Origin: UBA6623 sp965217195
Lineage (GTDB): Bacteria > Acidobacteriota > Terriglobia > Bryobacterales > UBA6623
Direction: 5' to 3'
Assembly (NCBI GenBank): GCA_965217195.1
Contig: CBDCHL010000005.1
Coordinates: forward strand, 1,625,541 to 1,689,540
Length of the DNA: 64,000 nt
In this document: positions 43,672-52,348 of the stretch, one piece after another
How positions within the stretch are numbered: the stretch's first letter is position 1
How the letters are laid out: each line of letters opens with the position of its first letter
The notes under the pieces: generated by a model
The model's input: only the letters and a program-made list of their open reading frames with translations
Told to the model about the DNA's origin: nothing
The model's database searches: none
Made by a program: the position numbers and the translations under genes

Positions 43672-44637
43672 ATGACACGTCTTAAAGCGTTGGGCTCTCG
43701 AGTGCTGTTGCGCCTCGCGGCGATCGCCGTATTGCTGACCACGGGTGCCGTCTCGGTAGCAGCCCACCCGCTCGTCAATCAAGTCAAGGCTCTGGCCTGG
43801 GCGAATCGCTTCGACGACGCGCGGCGTCTAATCGAGACGAACCGCGGACACTTCCCAAACGCCACCCCCGAATGGTTGGCGGCAGTCTCATGGGCTGCAC
43901 GCGGAGCAAGTTTCGTCGGCCGCTGGGATCTGGCCGAGAAGTATGCGCTGGAAGCTCTCGAAGGCAGCGAGGCCCTGCTCAACAGCCGTGACCTCGATGA
44001 AGACTCCTACCTGCCGACCGCTCTGGGCGCCTCGATCGAAGTCCTCGGGAAATCCTGGGGCCGCGCCGATCGCCCGCGCGCAATCTCCTTTCTCAAGCAA
44101 CAACGCGAGCGCCACCTGGGAACATCAATTGAAGGACGAATCCAGAAGAACCACCTGCTGCTCAGTCTCGAGGGCAAGCCTTTCCCAAAACTGAAAACCG
44201 CAAAGTCCCTCTCCGGACAGCGCCTCGACCCTGCCGAGCTGGAAGGTAAGGTCGTTCTCTATTACTTCTGGGCACATTGGTGTAGCGACTGCAAACGGCA
44301 AAAGCCGATCCTACAACGACTGCACGACGAGTACGCCGAGCGCGGCCTGGCCATCGTCGGACCTACTCGGCTCTATGGGTACATCGCCGGCGGCCGCGAC
44401 GCCACGCCCGCCGAGGAACTCGACTATCTCGAAAATGCCTACCGCGCGGTCCACCCAGTCTCGCCGTGGATGTCCGTACCCATCAGCACAGAGAACTTCC
44501 TCGCTTTTGGCGTTTCCTCGACGCCGACGCTTGTCCTGGTGGACCGGGATAACGTCGTGCAACTTTATAACCCCGGCGACATGACTTACGCGGAGTTGAA
44601 GGACGCCATTGCTCCGCTACTTGACCTCGGTTCTTGA
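43672..44637 (+). CDS. Exported TlpA-like thioredoxin-fold protein with helical N-terminal domain
   Basis: A 321-residue protein. Signal peptide to about residue 33 (VSVAAHP). Residues 35-165 are helical with TPR-like character (ANRFDDARRLIETNRGHFPN, GRWDLAEKYALEAL). The C-terminal half is a thioredoxin fold with KVVLYYFWAHWCSDCKRQKP (CSDC active site near residue 205) and a cis-Pro-like SSTPTLVLVDRD near 283. Probably a periplasmic thiol-disulfide exchanger. It starts at 43672; an ATG eight codons upstream is possible. The phosphatase-superfamily gene follows 54 bases later. Confidence 0.82.
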   Translation: MTRLKALGSRVLLRLAAIAVLLTTGAVSVAAHPLVNQVKALAWANRFDDARRLIETNRGHFPNATPEWLAAVSWAARGASFVGRWDLAEKYALEALEGSEALLNSRDLDEDSYLPTALGASIEVLGKSWGRADRPRAISFLKQQRERHLGTSIEGRIQKNHLLLSLEGKPFPKLKTAKSLSGQRLDPAELEGKVVLYYFWAHWCSDCKRQKPILQRLHDEYAERGLAIVGPTRLYGYIAGGRDATPAEELDYLENAYRAVHPVSPWMSVPISTENFLAFGVSSTPTLVLVDRDNVVQLYNPGDMTYAELKDAIAPLLDLGS

Positions 44638-44690
44638 CCTGAAAACCGGTTAGACTCAGACCTGCTCCGTTGGGGGCAGAGCGATTCGCC

Positions 44691-47651
44691 ATGACCCGAA
44701 AGCATCTGCGACGACTCGTCGGGGCACTCGCCGGTACTCTCTTACTTGTTGTGGCCGCGGGTGTTTGGGTTGCGCAGCAGTTCCCGGCCCTCACCAACGG
44801 GCCCAAGTCAAGTGTCGAAATCCTCGAAGGGTTGTTCAAGAACCCCGTGCGCACGGTTGCACAACCCCGAGACTATATCTTCGAGCGCGTCAACCGGGCG
44901 GCCGTCGAGCTCTTCATCCGTGCCTGCGATTTGCCTGCCGACGCCCGGGGCCGATTGCTGGATCTCGTGCGCGGCGATCACTTCGACGAAGTGACGACTC
45001 CGTTCGTCTTCTTCCTCTACGAGCTCTATGGCGCCCCGGCACAAGGCGAAGCAGTCACCGTAGACGATCTGGCCTACGCCGAAACGGTCGAGCTCAAGGA
45101 AAGAGGCGGAGACCGACCGGGGCTTTCTGCACTGGTGCGGCAATCGTTGGAACTCAGAAAGCACGTCTCTCGGGGACTGCGACTCTTCGACGCCCTGTTC
45201 CTCCAGGCGAAGCCCGGAGCGATCGAGCAAGACCTACCCCCACGCGACCGCTACGACGATGCGGCATACGAACGCATCCAACAGCTCGTTCGCGAGGTGG
45301 CCGACGACTTCCTCACCCCAGCGGACGATGCTCTGAGCATAGACCGCGAGGAGAACGAATATGGCGACATGCTCCAAGCACTCCTAAACGACGACAAGCG
45401 CCTAGCGGCGTTTGTGGAGTTTTTCACGGACTTCATCCGCCAGCAGTCCGACAGTTGGCTGCAATCGTTTGTTCAGCGGGAACATCGCAAGCAGGAGCGG
45501 ATCGAGTGGGTCCAAGACCGTATCAACCAAAATCGTTATCACGAAATCGCGGACTACGCCCTCGCTCGATCTGCACGGAAGATGGTCGTCCACGTGGCAG
45601 TTGACGGCCTACAGGGTAAGCTCCTCGAAGGCTTGGTCCAGCTTTCGAGCGGCGACAGGGAGGGTTCCGGCTCTCAATACCTCGCTGAGTTGGTTCGTCT
45701 TCACCAGTCGGAAATCATGGACCCGTCTCGTTACGGCCCCGCTGCCAAACCTCCCTTGGGGGAGGACATCATTGAGTTGGTCGAAAACGCCCCGAACAAG
45801 CCTGACTACCTTGAGAACTTCAAGAAATACTTCTTTGCTCCTGAGGCGACGGCGGTTACCGTCAGCGCGGCTACGGTGGACACGCCCGCCATCTCGGTCC
45901 GTAACCTCCCGATCATCAAGACCGGCCACGGGGTAGCCGGGCCTTTCGGCACCGGGATCCCCAACTTCTCGTACCTTGACCGACGGTCGGGTCGTGGCTG
46001 GTATTTCTGGGGCAGCGACGTGCTGCACATGAGGCGAATCGTCGGGAACCACGAGGACGAGTTCCTGCAAGGGAAAAACCGTCCCGGGGGCCCCGGAGCA
46101 CGCACACTCTTTGAACGGCTCTGGCGCTACAACACAGTCAGCTCGATGGCGACGGTTGATACCGGGGCGCTGGAGAGAATCGCTGCTGAAGTGGGCATAG
46201 CCATCGGCGAAGTGAAACGGAATTACGCCGAAAAGGTACTTCTGCTGCGTTTTCGCCGTCGGGCGCGGATGGAACGCGAACTCAACAAAAGACGACGTCG
46301 GCTCCAAGACAATCGCAGCCTCAGCTACAGCTTTCTCGGGTCATTGATCTACGATTCGTTCGATCTGAAGACCTTCCACGACGACGCGCGTTTCCTGGCT
46401 GAGCACGAGGACGAGGGACTCCCCGACTACCTGCTTTGGTATAACCCCTGGCCGGACCACTTCGCCCACGCCGAAGGGCCTTATTCGGATCCCATCATCG
46501 GCTTCGAAGGCGAGTACGATCGATTGGACTTTTATCTGGGCAAATTGATTGCAGTCTACGAGTCCGTCGACACACCCGACGAACGCGAAAACTACGCCGA
46601 CCGCACCCTGTTCGGGGTAGTAAGTGATCATGGCTTGGTCTACACCCCGCGCTTGGTGTCAACCGACCGGCTTCTTTTCGACACCATGCGCGCCGAAGGC
46701 ACCCAAATCACCTACCAAAAATTGACCCACGACGAAGGCGGCCTGCCCGCGATCCACGGACGTCGTGACATCAAGCCCACGCGCCCGTTTGACGCTGTCG
46801 TGGGTTCCACGGCGGGCGGATCCTACATCATCGATCTGTTCGACATCAAGGGGTTGCAAGGCGACGACGCAGCTTGGCAGCGGCACCCCGGCTATCATGC
46901 GTTGCGTACCCATAGGCTCCTTGGTGGACGGACCATTGACTGGATCGATGAAATCAAGCACCGCCTCAAGGACACGATGGATTTTGCGCTGGTGCGGGAA
47001 TACGGTCCCGCCCCAAACAAGCGTTGGCCCGAAGGGATCGAATCGGTCGTTCGCGTCATCACCCCGGATCGCGGCGACGCCCGTATCTACCGCATTCGAA
47101 AGCCCAACGAGCACGCCGACGAAACCGTTCTCTACCGCTATGAAGTTCTCGAAGGGCGGGACCCGCTCGATTTGGAGGCCGGCATCCGTGAGTATTTGAT
47201 TCCTGAAGATGGGCGTTCTGCCAAGGACGTTCGTGTGGCCATCCGGGAATGCATGACAGCGGCAGACGGTTGCGAAGACAGTCGGTGGCAGGAGTTGTTA
47301 TCCACAACGGTGCGCCCGGACGTGGTCTACCAGTTCTCTCACCTCTACGATTCCAACCGCGCCGGAACCATTAACATCTTTCCGTTGCGGCATGTCGGCA
47401 TGAACTCCGAGGTGAACGGACGACACGCGGGGGAAGCGTTTGGTGAAAAGAACGGAACGCAGCTTTACTTCGGGGCCGGACTGAAACGTGCGACCATGCA
47501 GACCGCCCGTAACGGTTCACTGCCTGTAACGCTGTACCACTGGCTGGTTGGAGATAAGCGCTTCTATAGCAGCGAGGCCGAAACGAGCCCGGCCGCCCAG
47601 TTCGGTTACCGGTCGCTGATGGATGAACCGGCTTTCGCCTCCATCCGCTAG
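44691..47651 (+). CDS. Large alkaline-phosphatase-superfamily protein with a novel-looking N-terminal region
   Basis: A 986-residue protein anchored by an N-terminal helix (residues about 8-28). The first 295 residues are helical and unrecognised. The alkaline-phosphatase-like part starts with MVVHVAVDGLQGKLL (metal Asp near 306), then TGHGVAGPFGTGIPNFSYL (a likely nucleophile region near 420-430), YNPWPDHFAHAEGPYSD (metal Asp/His near 590), GVVSDHGLVYTPR (metal Asp-His near 643) and GRHAGEAFGEKNGTQLYF (metal His near 912). This order of metal ligands fits phosphodiesterase/phosphotransferase members. Substrate unknown. The ATG at 44691 is preferred over a TTG seven codons upstream. The TlpA-like gene lies immediately upstream. 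Confidence 0.78.
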   Translation: MTRKHLRRLVGALAGTLLLVVAAGVWVAQQFPALTNGPKSSVEILEGLFKNPVRTVAQPRDYIFERVNRAAVELFIRACDLPADARGRLLDLVRGDHFDEVTTPFVFFLYELYGAPAQGEAVTVDDLAYAETVELKERGGDRPGLSALVRQSLELRKHVSRGLRLFDALFLQAKPGAIEQDLPPRDRYDDAAYERIQQLVREVADDFLTPADDALSIDREENEYGDMLQALLNDDKRLAAFVEFFTDFIRQQSDSWLQSFVQREHRKQERIEWVQDRINQNRYHEIADYALARSARKMVVHVAVDGLQGKLLEGLVQLSSGDREGSGSQYLAELVRLHQSEIMDPSRYGPAAKPPLGEDIIELVENAPNKPDYLENFKKYFFAPEATAVTVSAATVDTPAISVRNLPIIKTGHGVAGPFGTGIPNFSYLDRRSGRGWYFWGSDVLHMRRIVGNHEDEFLQGKNRPGGPGARTLFERLWRYNTVSSMATVDTGALERIAAEVGIAIGEVKRNYAEKVLLLRFRRRARMERELNKRRRRLQDNRSLSYSFLGSLIYDSFDLKTFHDDARFLAEHEDEGLPDYLLWYNPWPDHFAHAEGPYSDPIIGFEGEYDRLDFYLGKLIAVYESVDTPDERENYADRTLFGVVSDHGLVYTPRLVSTDRLLFDTMRAEGTQITYQKLTHDEGGLPAIHGRRDIKPTRPFDAVVGSTAGGSYIIDLFDIKGLQGDDAAWQRHPGYHALRTHRLLGGRTIDWIDEIKHRLKDTMDFALVREYGPAPNKRWPEGIESVVRVITPDRGDARIYRIRKPNEHADETVLYRYEVLEGRDPLDLEAGIREYLIPEDGRSAKDVRVAIRECMTAADGCEDSRWQELLSTTVRPDVVYQFSHLYDSNRAGTINIFPLRHVGMNSEVNGRHAGEAFGEKNGTQLYFGAGLKRATMQTARNGSLPVTLYHWLVGDKRFYSSEAETSPAAQFGYRSLMDEPAFASIR

Positions 47652-47743
47652 TTCCGAATCAACAGGGCAAGAGAATAGGTCATCCAGCCGGACCGACTAG
47701 TGTATGATGTCGAAATCTACTCTCACGGAAACGGAGACATCTC

Positions 47744-48805
47744 ATGAAAACCCTTGTTCTGCTGATTCTGGCCGCGACCACCACCCTTAACGCCCAAACC
47801 AAAAAAATCGTCGTCATGGGTATGTCCGAGGCCCTCGTAGGCGAGCTTCGCGATGCAAGCCCCAAAAACGTGAACATCGTCCATATCCCGAACCCCGGCG
47901 ACAGCGCCGATGTCGTTGCCATCGTGGCCGACGCCCCCTCCGAGTCCGCGCGCCGACAAGCGCTCCTCAAAGAGGTGTCCGACGCCGACGCCATCATCGG
48001 CAACCCTTCCCAGGAAGTCGTCCGGGCCGCCAAGAAGTTGAAGTGGGTCCAAATCGGCAGCGCCGGTGTGAAGCCGTACTTGCACCCGGAGCTTGTCAAC
48101 AGCGACGCCGTGATGACCAACGCCAAGACGCTCTCCTCGGCCGCCATCGCCGACCACGCCTTCAGTATGTTGCTGGCGTTCACACGCAAAATCAACTACT
48201 TCATCAAGGTCCAACCGAAAGAAGGGTGGGAGCGCAAGAATTTCGAATTGCAAGAGCTGTACAACAAGACCGCCGTCGTGATCGGCACTGGCGGCATCGG
48301 GTCCAACGTTGCGCGACGCGCCAAGGCATTCGGCATGAAGGTCATCGGCGTCGACCCCGAGGAGTTCCCGCAGCGGTTGATTTTCGACCGTATGGTCTAT
48401 CCCGACCGCCTCGACCAGGTGGTCCCCGAGGCCGATGTCGTCTTCCTGTGCGTCCCTCACACCAAGGACAGCGAAGGGATGTTCGGCGCCAACCAGTTCG
48501 AGCTCATGAAGCGCGGCAGCTATTTCATCGCCGTCTCGCGCGGCAAGATTTACAATCAAGCCGCATTGATCAAAGCGCTGGACAGCAACCGTCTCGCGGG
48601 AGCCGGGCTCGACGTTACCGACCCCGAGCCGCTGCCGAAAGGAAACGCCCTTTGGAAATTCGACAACGTGATCATCACGCCGCACGTTGCCACCCAAGGA
48701 GAGAGCGGCACGCCGCTGCGAATGAAGCTCTACAAAGAAAACATCGCCCGCTTCGCTGCGGGCGAACAACTGCGCAACGTCGTGGACATGGTGAAGGAAT
48801 ACTAG
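47744..48805 (+). CDS. D-2-hydroxyacid dehydrogenase with an apparent signal peptide
   Basis: A 353-residue member of the D-isomer-specific 2-hydroxyacid dehydrogenases. Residues 1-18 (MKTLVLLILAATTTLNAQ) look like a Sec signal. The NAD-binding fold shows VVIGTGGIGSNVARRAKAFG near 177, and the catalytic residues are visible: Arg in VSRGKIYNQ, Glu in TDPEPLP and His in IITPHVA. The family normally works in the cytoplasm with soluble NAD(P). The export signal is the oddity. A GGAG-type site precedes the ATG. It starts 92 bases after the phosphatase gene. Confidence 0.85.
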   Translation: MKTLVLLILAATTTLNAQTKKIVVMGMSEALVGELRDASPKNVNIVHIPNPGDSADVVAIVADAPSESARRQALLKEVSDADAIIGNPSQEVVRAAKKLKWVQIGSAGVKPYLHPELVNSDAVMTNAKTLSSAAIADHAFSMLLAFTRKINYFIKVQPKEGWERKNFELQELYNKTAVVIGTGGIGSNVARRAKAFGMKVIGVDPEEFPQRLIFDRMVYPDRLDQVVPEADVVFLCVPHTKDSEGMFGANQFELMKRGSYFIAVSRGKIYNQAALIKALDSNRLAGAGLDVTDPEPLPKGNALWKFDNVIITPHVATQGESGTPLRMKLYKENIARFAAGEQLRNVVDMVKEY

Positions 48806-48823
48806 ACAAGGCGCAAGGGCAAG

Positions 48824-49657
48824 GTGGCGCACACGCCGCGGGAACGCGCGTTTGGGGAGGAATTGCAGGCGAGCCACGTGCTGAGATTGCCTAGGTTCCT
48901 CCTGTTGCCCGCCATCCTGCTGTTCGGCTGCTGCCTTCCGCCAACCACCAAGGGCCAAACCTGGGACGACTTCACCACAAAGACCCCGATCGGCCCGAAC
49001 GACACTTTAGTCATCGGATTTCTGGGCGGCCGAGAAGCCTGGGACAACGAAGAGCGTTCTCCTCGTAAACTGGCCCTCAAGCTTCGGTCGCGGCAGGTGC
49101 CGGGTCTGCAAGTGGAGACCCTTGCAAATCGTCGGCGTTCGTTGGCGGTAGAGCTGATCAGTCGGGCATTCGACCGCGACGAGGATGGGCTCCTCGACCC
49201 TCCGGAAAGCGCCTCAGCCCGAATCGTGCTCTACGGTCTGAGTTTCGGCGGCGCAGCCGTAGTCAAGCTTGCCCGTGACCTACGAGAGCTCAACCTACCC
49301 GTCCTGTTGACCGTTCAAATCGACAGTGTGGGCCGCAATGACGACATGATACCGCCCAACGTCCGCCGTGCAGCGAATTTCTACCAAAAGAACGGCCTCG
49401 TAATCAGCGGCGAAGGTCCGATCCGCGCTGAAGACCCCGAGCGGACGACAATCGTCGCCGATTGCCGAGTCAGTTACAGCAAGCGAAGAATCGACGTCTC
49501 GCACGTCAACTGGTTCAAGAAGCTCATGCGGGTTGCGCACACCTACATCAGCTACGACCCCGAAGTCTGGAGCCGCGTAGAGCGGTTGATCGTGCAAGAA
49601 ATAGTAAGCCTGCCTAGCGGTGCGGCGACGCTCGACCCGCCTTGCCCGGCGTTCTGA
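48824..49657 (+). CDS. Exported alpha/beta-fold protein, hydrolase-like
   Basis: A 277-residue protein with an N-terminal hydrophobic segment ending LLFGCC (possible lipobox). TLVIGFLGGREAWDNEERSP and ARIVLYGLSFGGAAVVKLAR (near 138) give the G-x-S-x-G nucleophile elbow of an alpha/beta hydrolase. The segment VDVSHVNWFKK (here written RIDVSHVNWF) near 228 may supply the catalytic His. Start is GTG at 48824; another GTG at 48878 would place the signal at the very start. It is 18 bases after the dehydrogenase stop and likely co-transcribed. Confidence 0.65.
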   Translation: MAHTPRERAFGEELQASHVLRLPRFLLLPAILLFGCCLPPTTKGQTWDDFTTKTPIGPNDTLVIGFLGGREAWDNEERSPRKLALKLRSRQVPGLQVETLANRRRSLAVELISRAFDRDEDGLLDPPESASARIVLYGLSFGGAAVVKLARDLRELNLPVLLTVQIDSVGRNDDMIPPNVRRAANFYQKNGLVISGEGPIRAEDPERTTIVADCRVSYSKRRIDVSHVNWFKKLMRVAHTYISYDPEVWSRVERLIVQEIVSLPSGAATLDPPCPAF

Positions 49658-49828
49658 AGATACACCCGATTTAACCGCAAGAATCCGCTAACGCCGCCCG
49701 AGGATGCCGGCAGACACAAGGACACGAGCGATCTCGTCTTGGACGGGTGGAGTCCTCCGGAGGTAGTGCGAGACAAGGTCCTCGAAGCCATGCGAGAGGG
49801 GTCGATCGTAATCTTGTCGAACACTAAC

Positions 49829-50143
49829 TTACGCAAGGATGTCACGAACGACCGTACCGTGGACGTCGGTCAGCCGGAAGTCACGGCCATCGAAACGGTA
49901 CGTCAGCTTCTCGTGGTCGAAACCCAGCAGGTGAAGGACGGTCGCATGCAGATCGTGGATATGCATGCGGTCCTCGACAGCATGGTAACCGAAGTCGTCG
50001 GTGGCGCCGTGAATCATGCCGCCCTTGACGCCGCCTCCCGAGAGCCACATCGTGTAGCCGTAGGGATTGTGGTCGCGACCATCGCTCTCGGCAAAGGGGG
50101 TGCGGCCGAACTCGCCGCTCCACATCACCAGCGTCTGTGCAAG
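49829..50143 (-). pseudogene. DUF1501 protein, C-terminal remnant
   Basis: About 104 residues remain: LVMWSGEFGRTPFAESDGRD, NPYGYTMWLSGGGVKGGMIH, GATDDFGYHAVEDRMHIHDL, then HATVLHLLGFDHEKLTYRFD and GRDFRLTDVHGTVVRDILA. This is the typical C-terminus of secreted DUF1501 proteins (a sulfatase-like fold usually paired with DUF1549/DUF1553 cytochrome proteins). The N-terminal 350 residues with the Tat leader are gone; upstream sequence is unrelated. The truncation point is near 50143, at the edge of the accessory stretch. Confidence 0.78.
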
Positions 50144-50522
50144 AAATGTGATTTTCAGCACACATAGTTTGCGGGTAGACGCTCGGCAGGCTTGGTGCAA
50201 CATAGTTGCAACATAGAGTCTGGAATGCGAGCCCCGCCGGCCAAGAGCGGACCCACGGCTTGCGAGTTGCAAGTGAGTTGCAAACCGGCTTCAAGGGATC
50301 GACCGGCCGGCGACTGGTCGCGAGCCGCTTCCGTCAACCCAACGGTCGAGGCAGGTAGGCCTCACTCGCACCGTGGCGCCGCTCCTATTTGCAGTTCATT
50401 TGCAACGGCTCAGCTGTGGCGAGCCGCCGCGCAATCGCTGCCTCCAGTCATGTGCGCTGTAACTGATTTGCACCTCGTTTCTAAGCCGCCCGATTGCCCG
50501 AACAACCGCAGTGTCAGCTTCC
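50144..50522. other. Gene-free region with repeated TTGCA motifs
   Basis: No gene supported. The hexamer-like TTGCA(A) recurs about seven times between 50195 and 50475, partly as direct pairs (for example GAGTTGCAAGTGAGTTGCAA near 50264-50283). It lies upstream of the bacterioferritin promoter. Confidence 0.4.
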
Positions 50523-50551
50523 TTGACAGATTGAGGCGTGGCACCTATAAG
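50523..50551 (+). promoter_or_regulatory. Near-consensus sigma70-type promoter of bacterioferritin
   Basis: TTGACA (50523-50528), a 17-base spacer and TATAAG (50546-50551) match the housekeeping consensus at 11 of 12 positions. The ATG of the bacterioferritin gene lies 41 bases further, with AAGGAG 5 bases before it. Confidence 0.7.
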
Positions 50552-50592
50552 AGTTGTGGGATGTGCCATAAACGGCATTGTAAAGGAGTGAT

Positions 50593-51062
50593 ATGAAAGG
50601 AAGTCGAAAGTCATTGACCGCTTGCCGGGCCAACTCAAAACGGAGCTCACGGCGGTGCATCAGTTTCTCCTCCACGCAGAGATGTGCAACAACTGGGGGT
50701 ACCTCCGCCTCGCCGAGCATTCCAAGTCGGAGGCGATGGAAGAACTGGGGCACGCGCAGTCGCTCATGGAACGCATATTGTTTTTGGAGGGGCAGCCAAA
50801 TATGCAGGAACTCGCTGACCTCCGCATTGGCCAGGATGTGAAGAGCCAGTTTGAAAACGACTTGGCTCTTGAGGCAGGTGCTGTACCTGAACTCAACGAG
50901 TCGATCGCGATAGCCACTTCCGAGGGTGACAACACATCTCGGGAACTGTTCGAGAAGATTCTGATTGACGAGGAAGAGCACGTCGATTGGCTCGAGGCCC
51001 AACTCGGGATGATTGACCAAATGGGCTTGGGTGTTTATCTGTCGGAGCAGATGAAGGACTGA
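50593..51062 (+). CDS. bfr: Bacterioferritin, frameshifted after the sixth codon
   Basis: A haem-containing ferritin-like iron store. The ATG at 50593 has a strong AAGGAG site and encodes MKGSRK. The rest is in another frame: VIDRLPGQLKTELTAVHQFL, LHAEMCNNWGYLRLAEHSKS, EAMEELGHAQSLMERILFLE, and LIDEEEHVDWLEAQLGMIDQ near the end. The di-iron ligands (Glu18-type ELTAVHQ, ExxH in EAMEELGHA, and EEEH) and the haem-ligand Met region near residue 52 are preserved. Adding one base near 50610 (AAAG to AAAGG) restores MKGSRKVIDRL, the canonical start. So the gene is either recently broken or misread. An internal TTG at 50622 could start a shortened protein. Confidence 0.82.
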
Positions 51063-51313
51063 CGCTTACCCGGCTCTCAGCTTCTCCGCCACAGTAGTGT
51101 CGCGCGTCGCAGGCAACTTCGCGGTAGAACTTCTTGCAGGTGCTCCTTTGGCGTTCGTTGCCGGGAGGTCGTTCGCCGAATGTTGCGGCGTGTTCGCGAA
51201 TGGCGGCCCTCTACCGCTGAAAGCACCTACGAATGGCGGTCTACGCGCGGACATCTGTGTGGACGTGGCGGTTCGAGGGAAGGTGGCGCAGCTCGTCAGT
51301 TATTTGAAAAGAT

Positions 51314-51360
51314 TGGTAGGCCCGGCAGGATTCGAACCTGCGACCTGCCGCTTAGGAGGC
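51314..51360 (-). other. 3' fragment of tRNA-Arg (CCT), candidate attachment site
   Basis: Minus strand reads from the anticodon loop CTCCTAA through GCGGC, variable AGGTC, T-arm GCAGG-TTCGAAT-CCTGC and acceptor CGGGCCT-A-CCA. Upstream of the loop the 5' half is absent: the 5' anticodon stem does not pair properly and no D-arm is found. This anticodon-to-CCA segment is exactly what integrative elements duplicate at attL/attR. By orientation the inserted DNA should lie to the right. The minus-strand frame at 51410-51592 could be an integrase tail, but I cannot support it. Confidence 0.75.
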
Positions 51361-51637
51361 AAGAGGGCGTCTTCCATGGTTTTCTCCCAACTCCTTTCTC
51401 TCGTTGATGTTACACGGTTTTAGGGCGTCTGCTTTCGCTCGCAACGCCAACGGTCTGGCTCACTTGATGGGCGAGTTTTCTGACGGTTTCTTGACGGTGG
51501 TTGCTGCCACGGCTATGCTTTACTGGCTGCGTAGCGCGGGCCTCGTATCGGATTGAGCCTAGCTGCCACGATCCCGTTCGCCATCGCGCCAACTCTCAGC
51601 GTCTGTCCGTGTCGCGGATTCGAATCACGAGAAGTCA

Positions 51638-52259
51638 ATGCGCCTCTTCGATGACATGGAGCGAACCTTCACGGGATTGGCCGAGGTGAACGAATCCCAC
51701 TTCTCGTTCCTTGCGCTCGCATCCGACGCTGGCGCGGGTCGCGAGTCGGATCGTCGGACGGGACGATTTCTGGATGGAAATCCTCAAGTCCGGCCACGCG
51801 ACCTCCCTGACGGGTCTGATCGCGGGACTGATGGCGCGCGCCTCGGAGCTGTCCGGCGACCGCTTCCGGACGGCGGCGGGCGAACTCAACGTGTTCCTCA
51901 CTCCGGCCCCGGACGGAGGGGCGGATGACGTGCAGGACGGGCTGGATGTCGGATACGACGCGGTGCTGTTCTACGGCTTGACCCTGAAGGAAAGCATCGA
52001 CGTCGTGGACGGCATGGCGATCCTTCCTTTCGAACAGGCGCGGGCGTTTGTGGACCAGAGCTTGGTGGAAGAGCTCGCCCCGTCGCGTGCCGTATTCCAC
52101 GGCTGGCGGTCGGTCGGGGCGGTAGTCAGACCGTTCCGGTGGAGGCCGGTGTTGCGCCGAAACGGCTATCTCGGGGAGTTAAAACTGAGAAATACAGGGT
52201 CGTTTTTCCGGGACACGCAGATCTTCCTGGAACTTCTTGCTCCCGCATTTTCAATTTGA
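51638..52259 (+). CDS. Unrecognised accessory protein, frameshifted and cut by the IS element
   Basis: The frame from the ATG at 51638 gives MRLFDDMERTFTGLAEVNES and HFSFL. From 51711 the next frame continues RSHPTLARVASRIVGRDDFW and runs to 52259. Dropping one base at 51709-51710 joins them. Conserved-looking blocks in the second part are DVGYDAVLFYGLTLKESIDV, DGMAILPFEQARAF and FHGWRSVGAVVRPFRWRP. No function recognised. It ends in LLAPAFSI, then a stop 90 bases before an IS1380 transposase; a truncated C-terminus is likely. Base usage matches the neighbours. Confidence 0.5.
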
Positions 52260-52348
52260 TGTATGAGCTTCAGACCATCCAGCGACCTTCAGCGTCTTTA
52301 TTGATAGGGGCTAGAGCCCGATAAGGACGCCATGGAGGTCAACACCCG

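Noticed and set aside
51097..51423. Open frame containing GPAGFEPATCRL
   Set aside because: This peptide is the known spurious translation of the tRNA T-arm region; the DNA is the tRNA-Arg fragment.
51410..51592. Possible integrase C-terminal tail beside the tRNA-Arg fragment
   Set aside because: Position fits, but no catalytic His/Arg/Tyr motif is visible.
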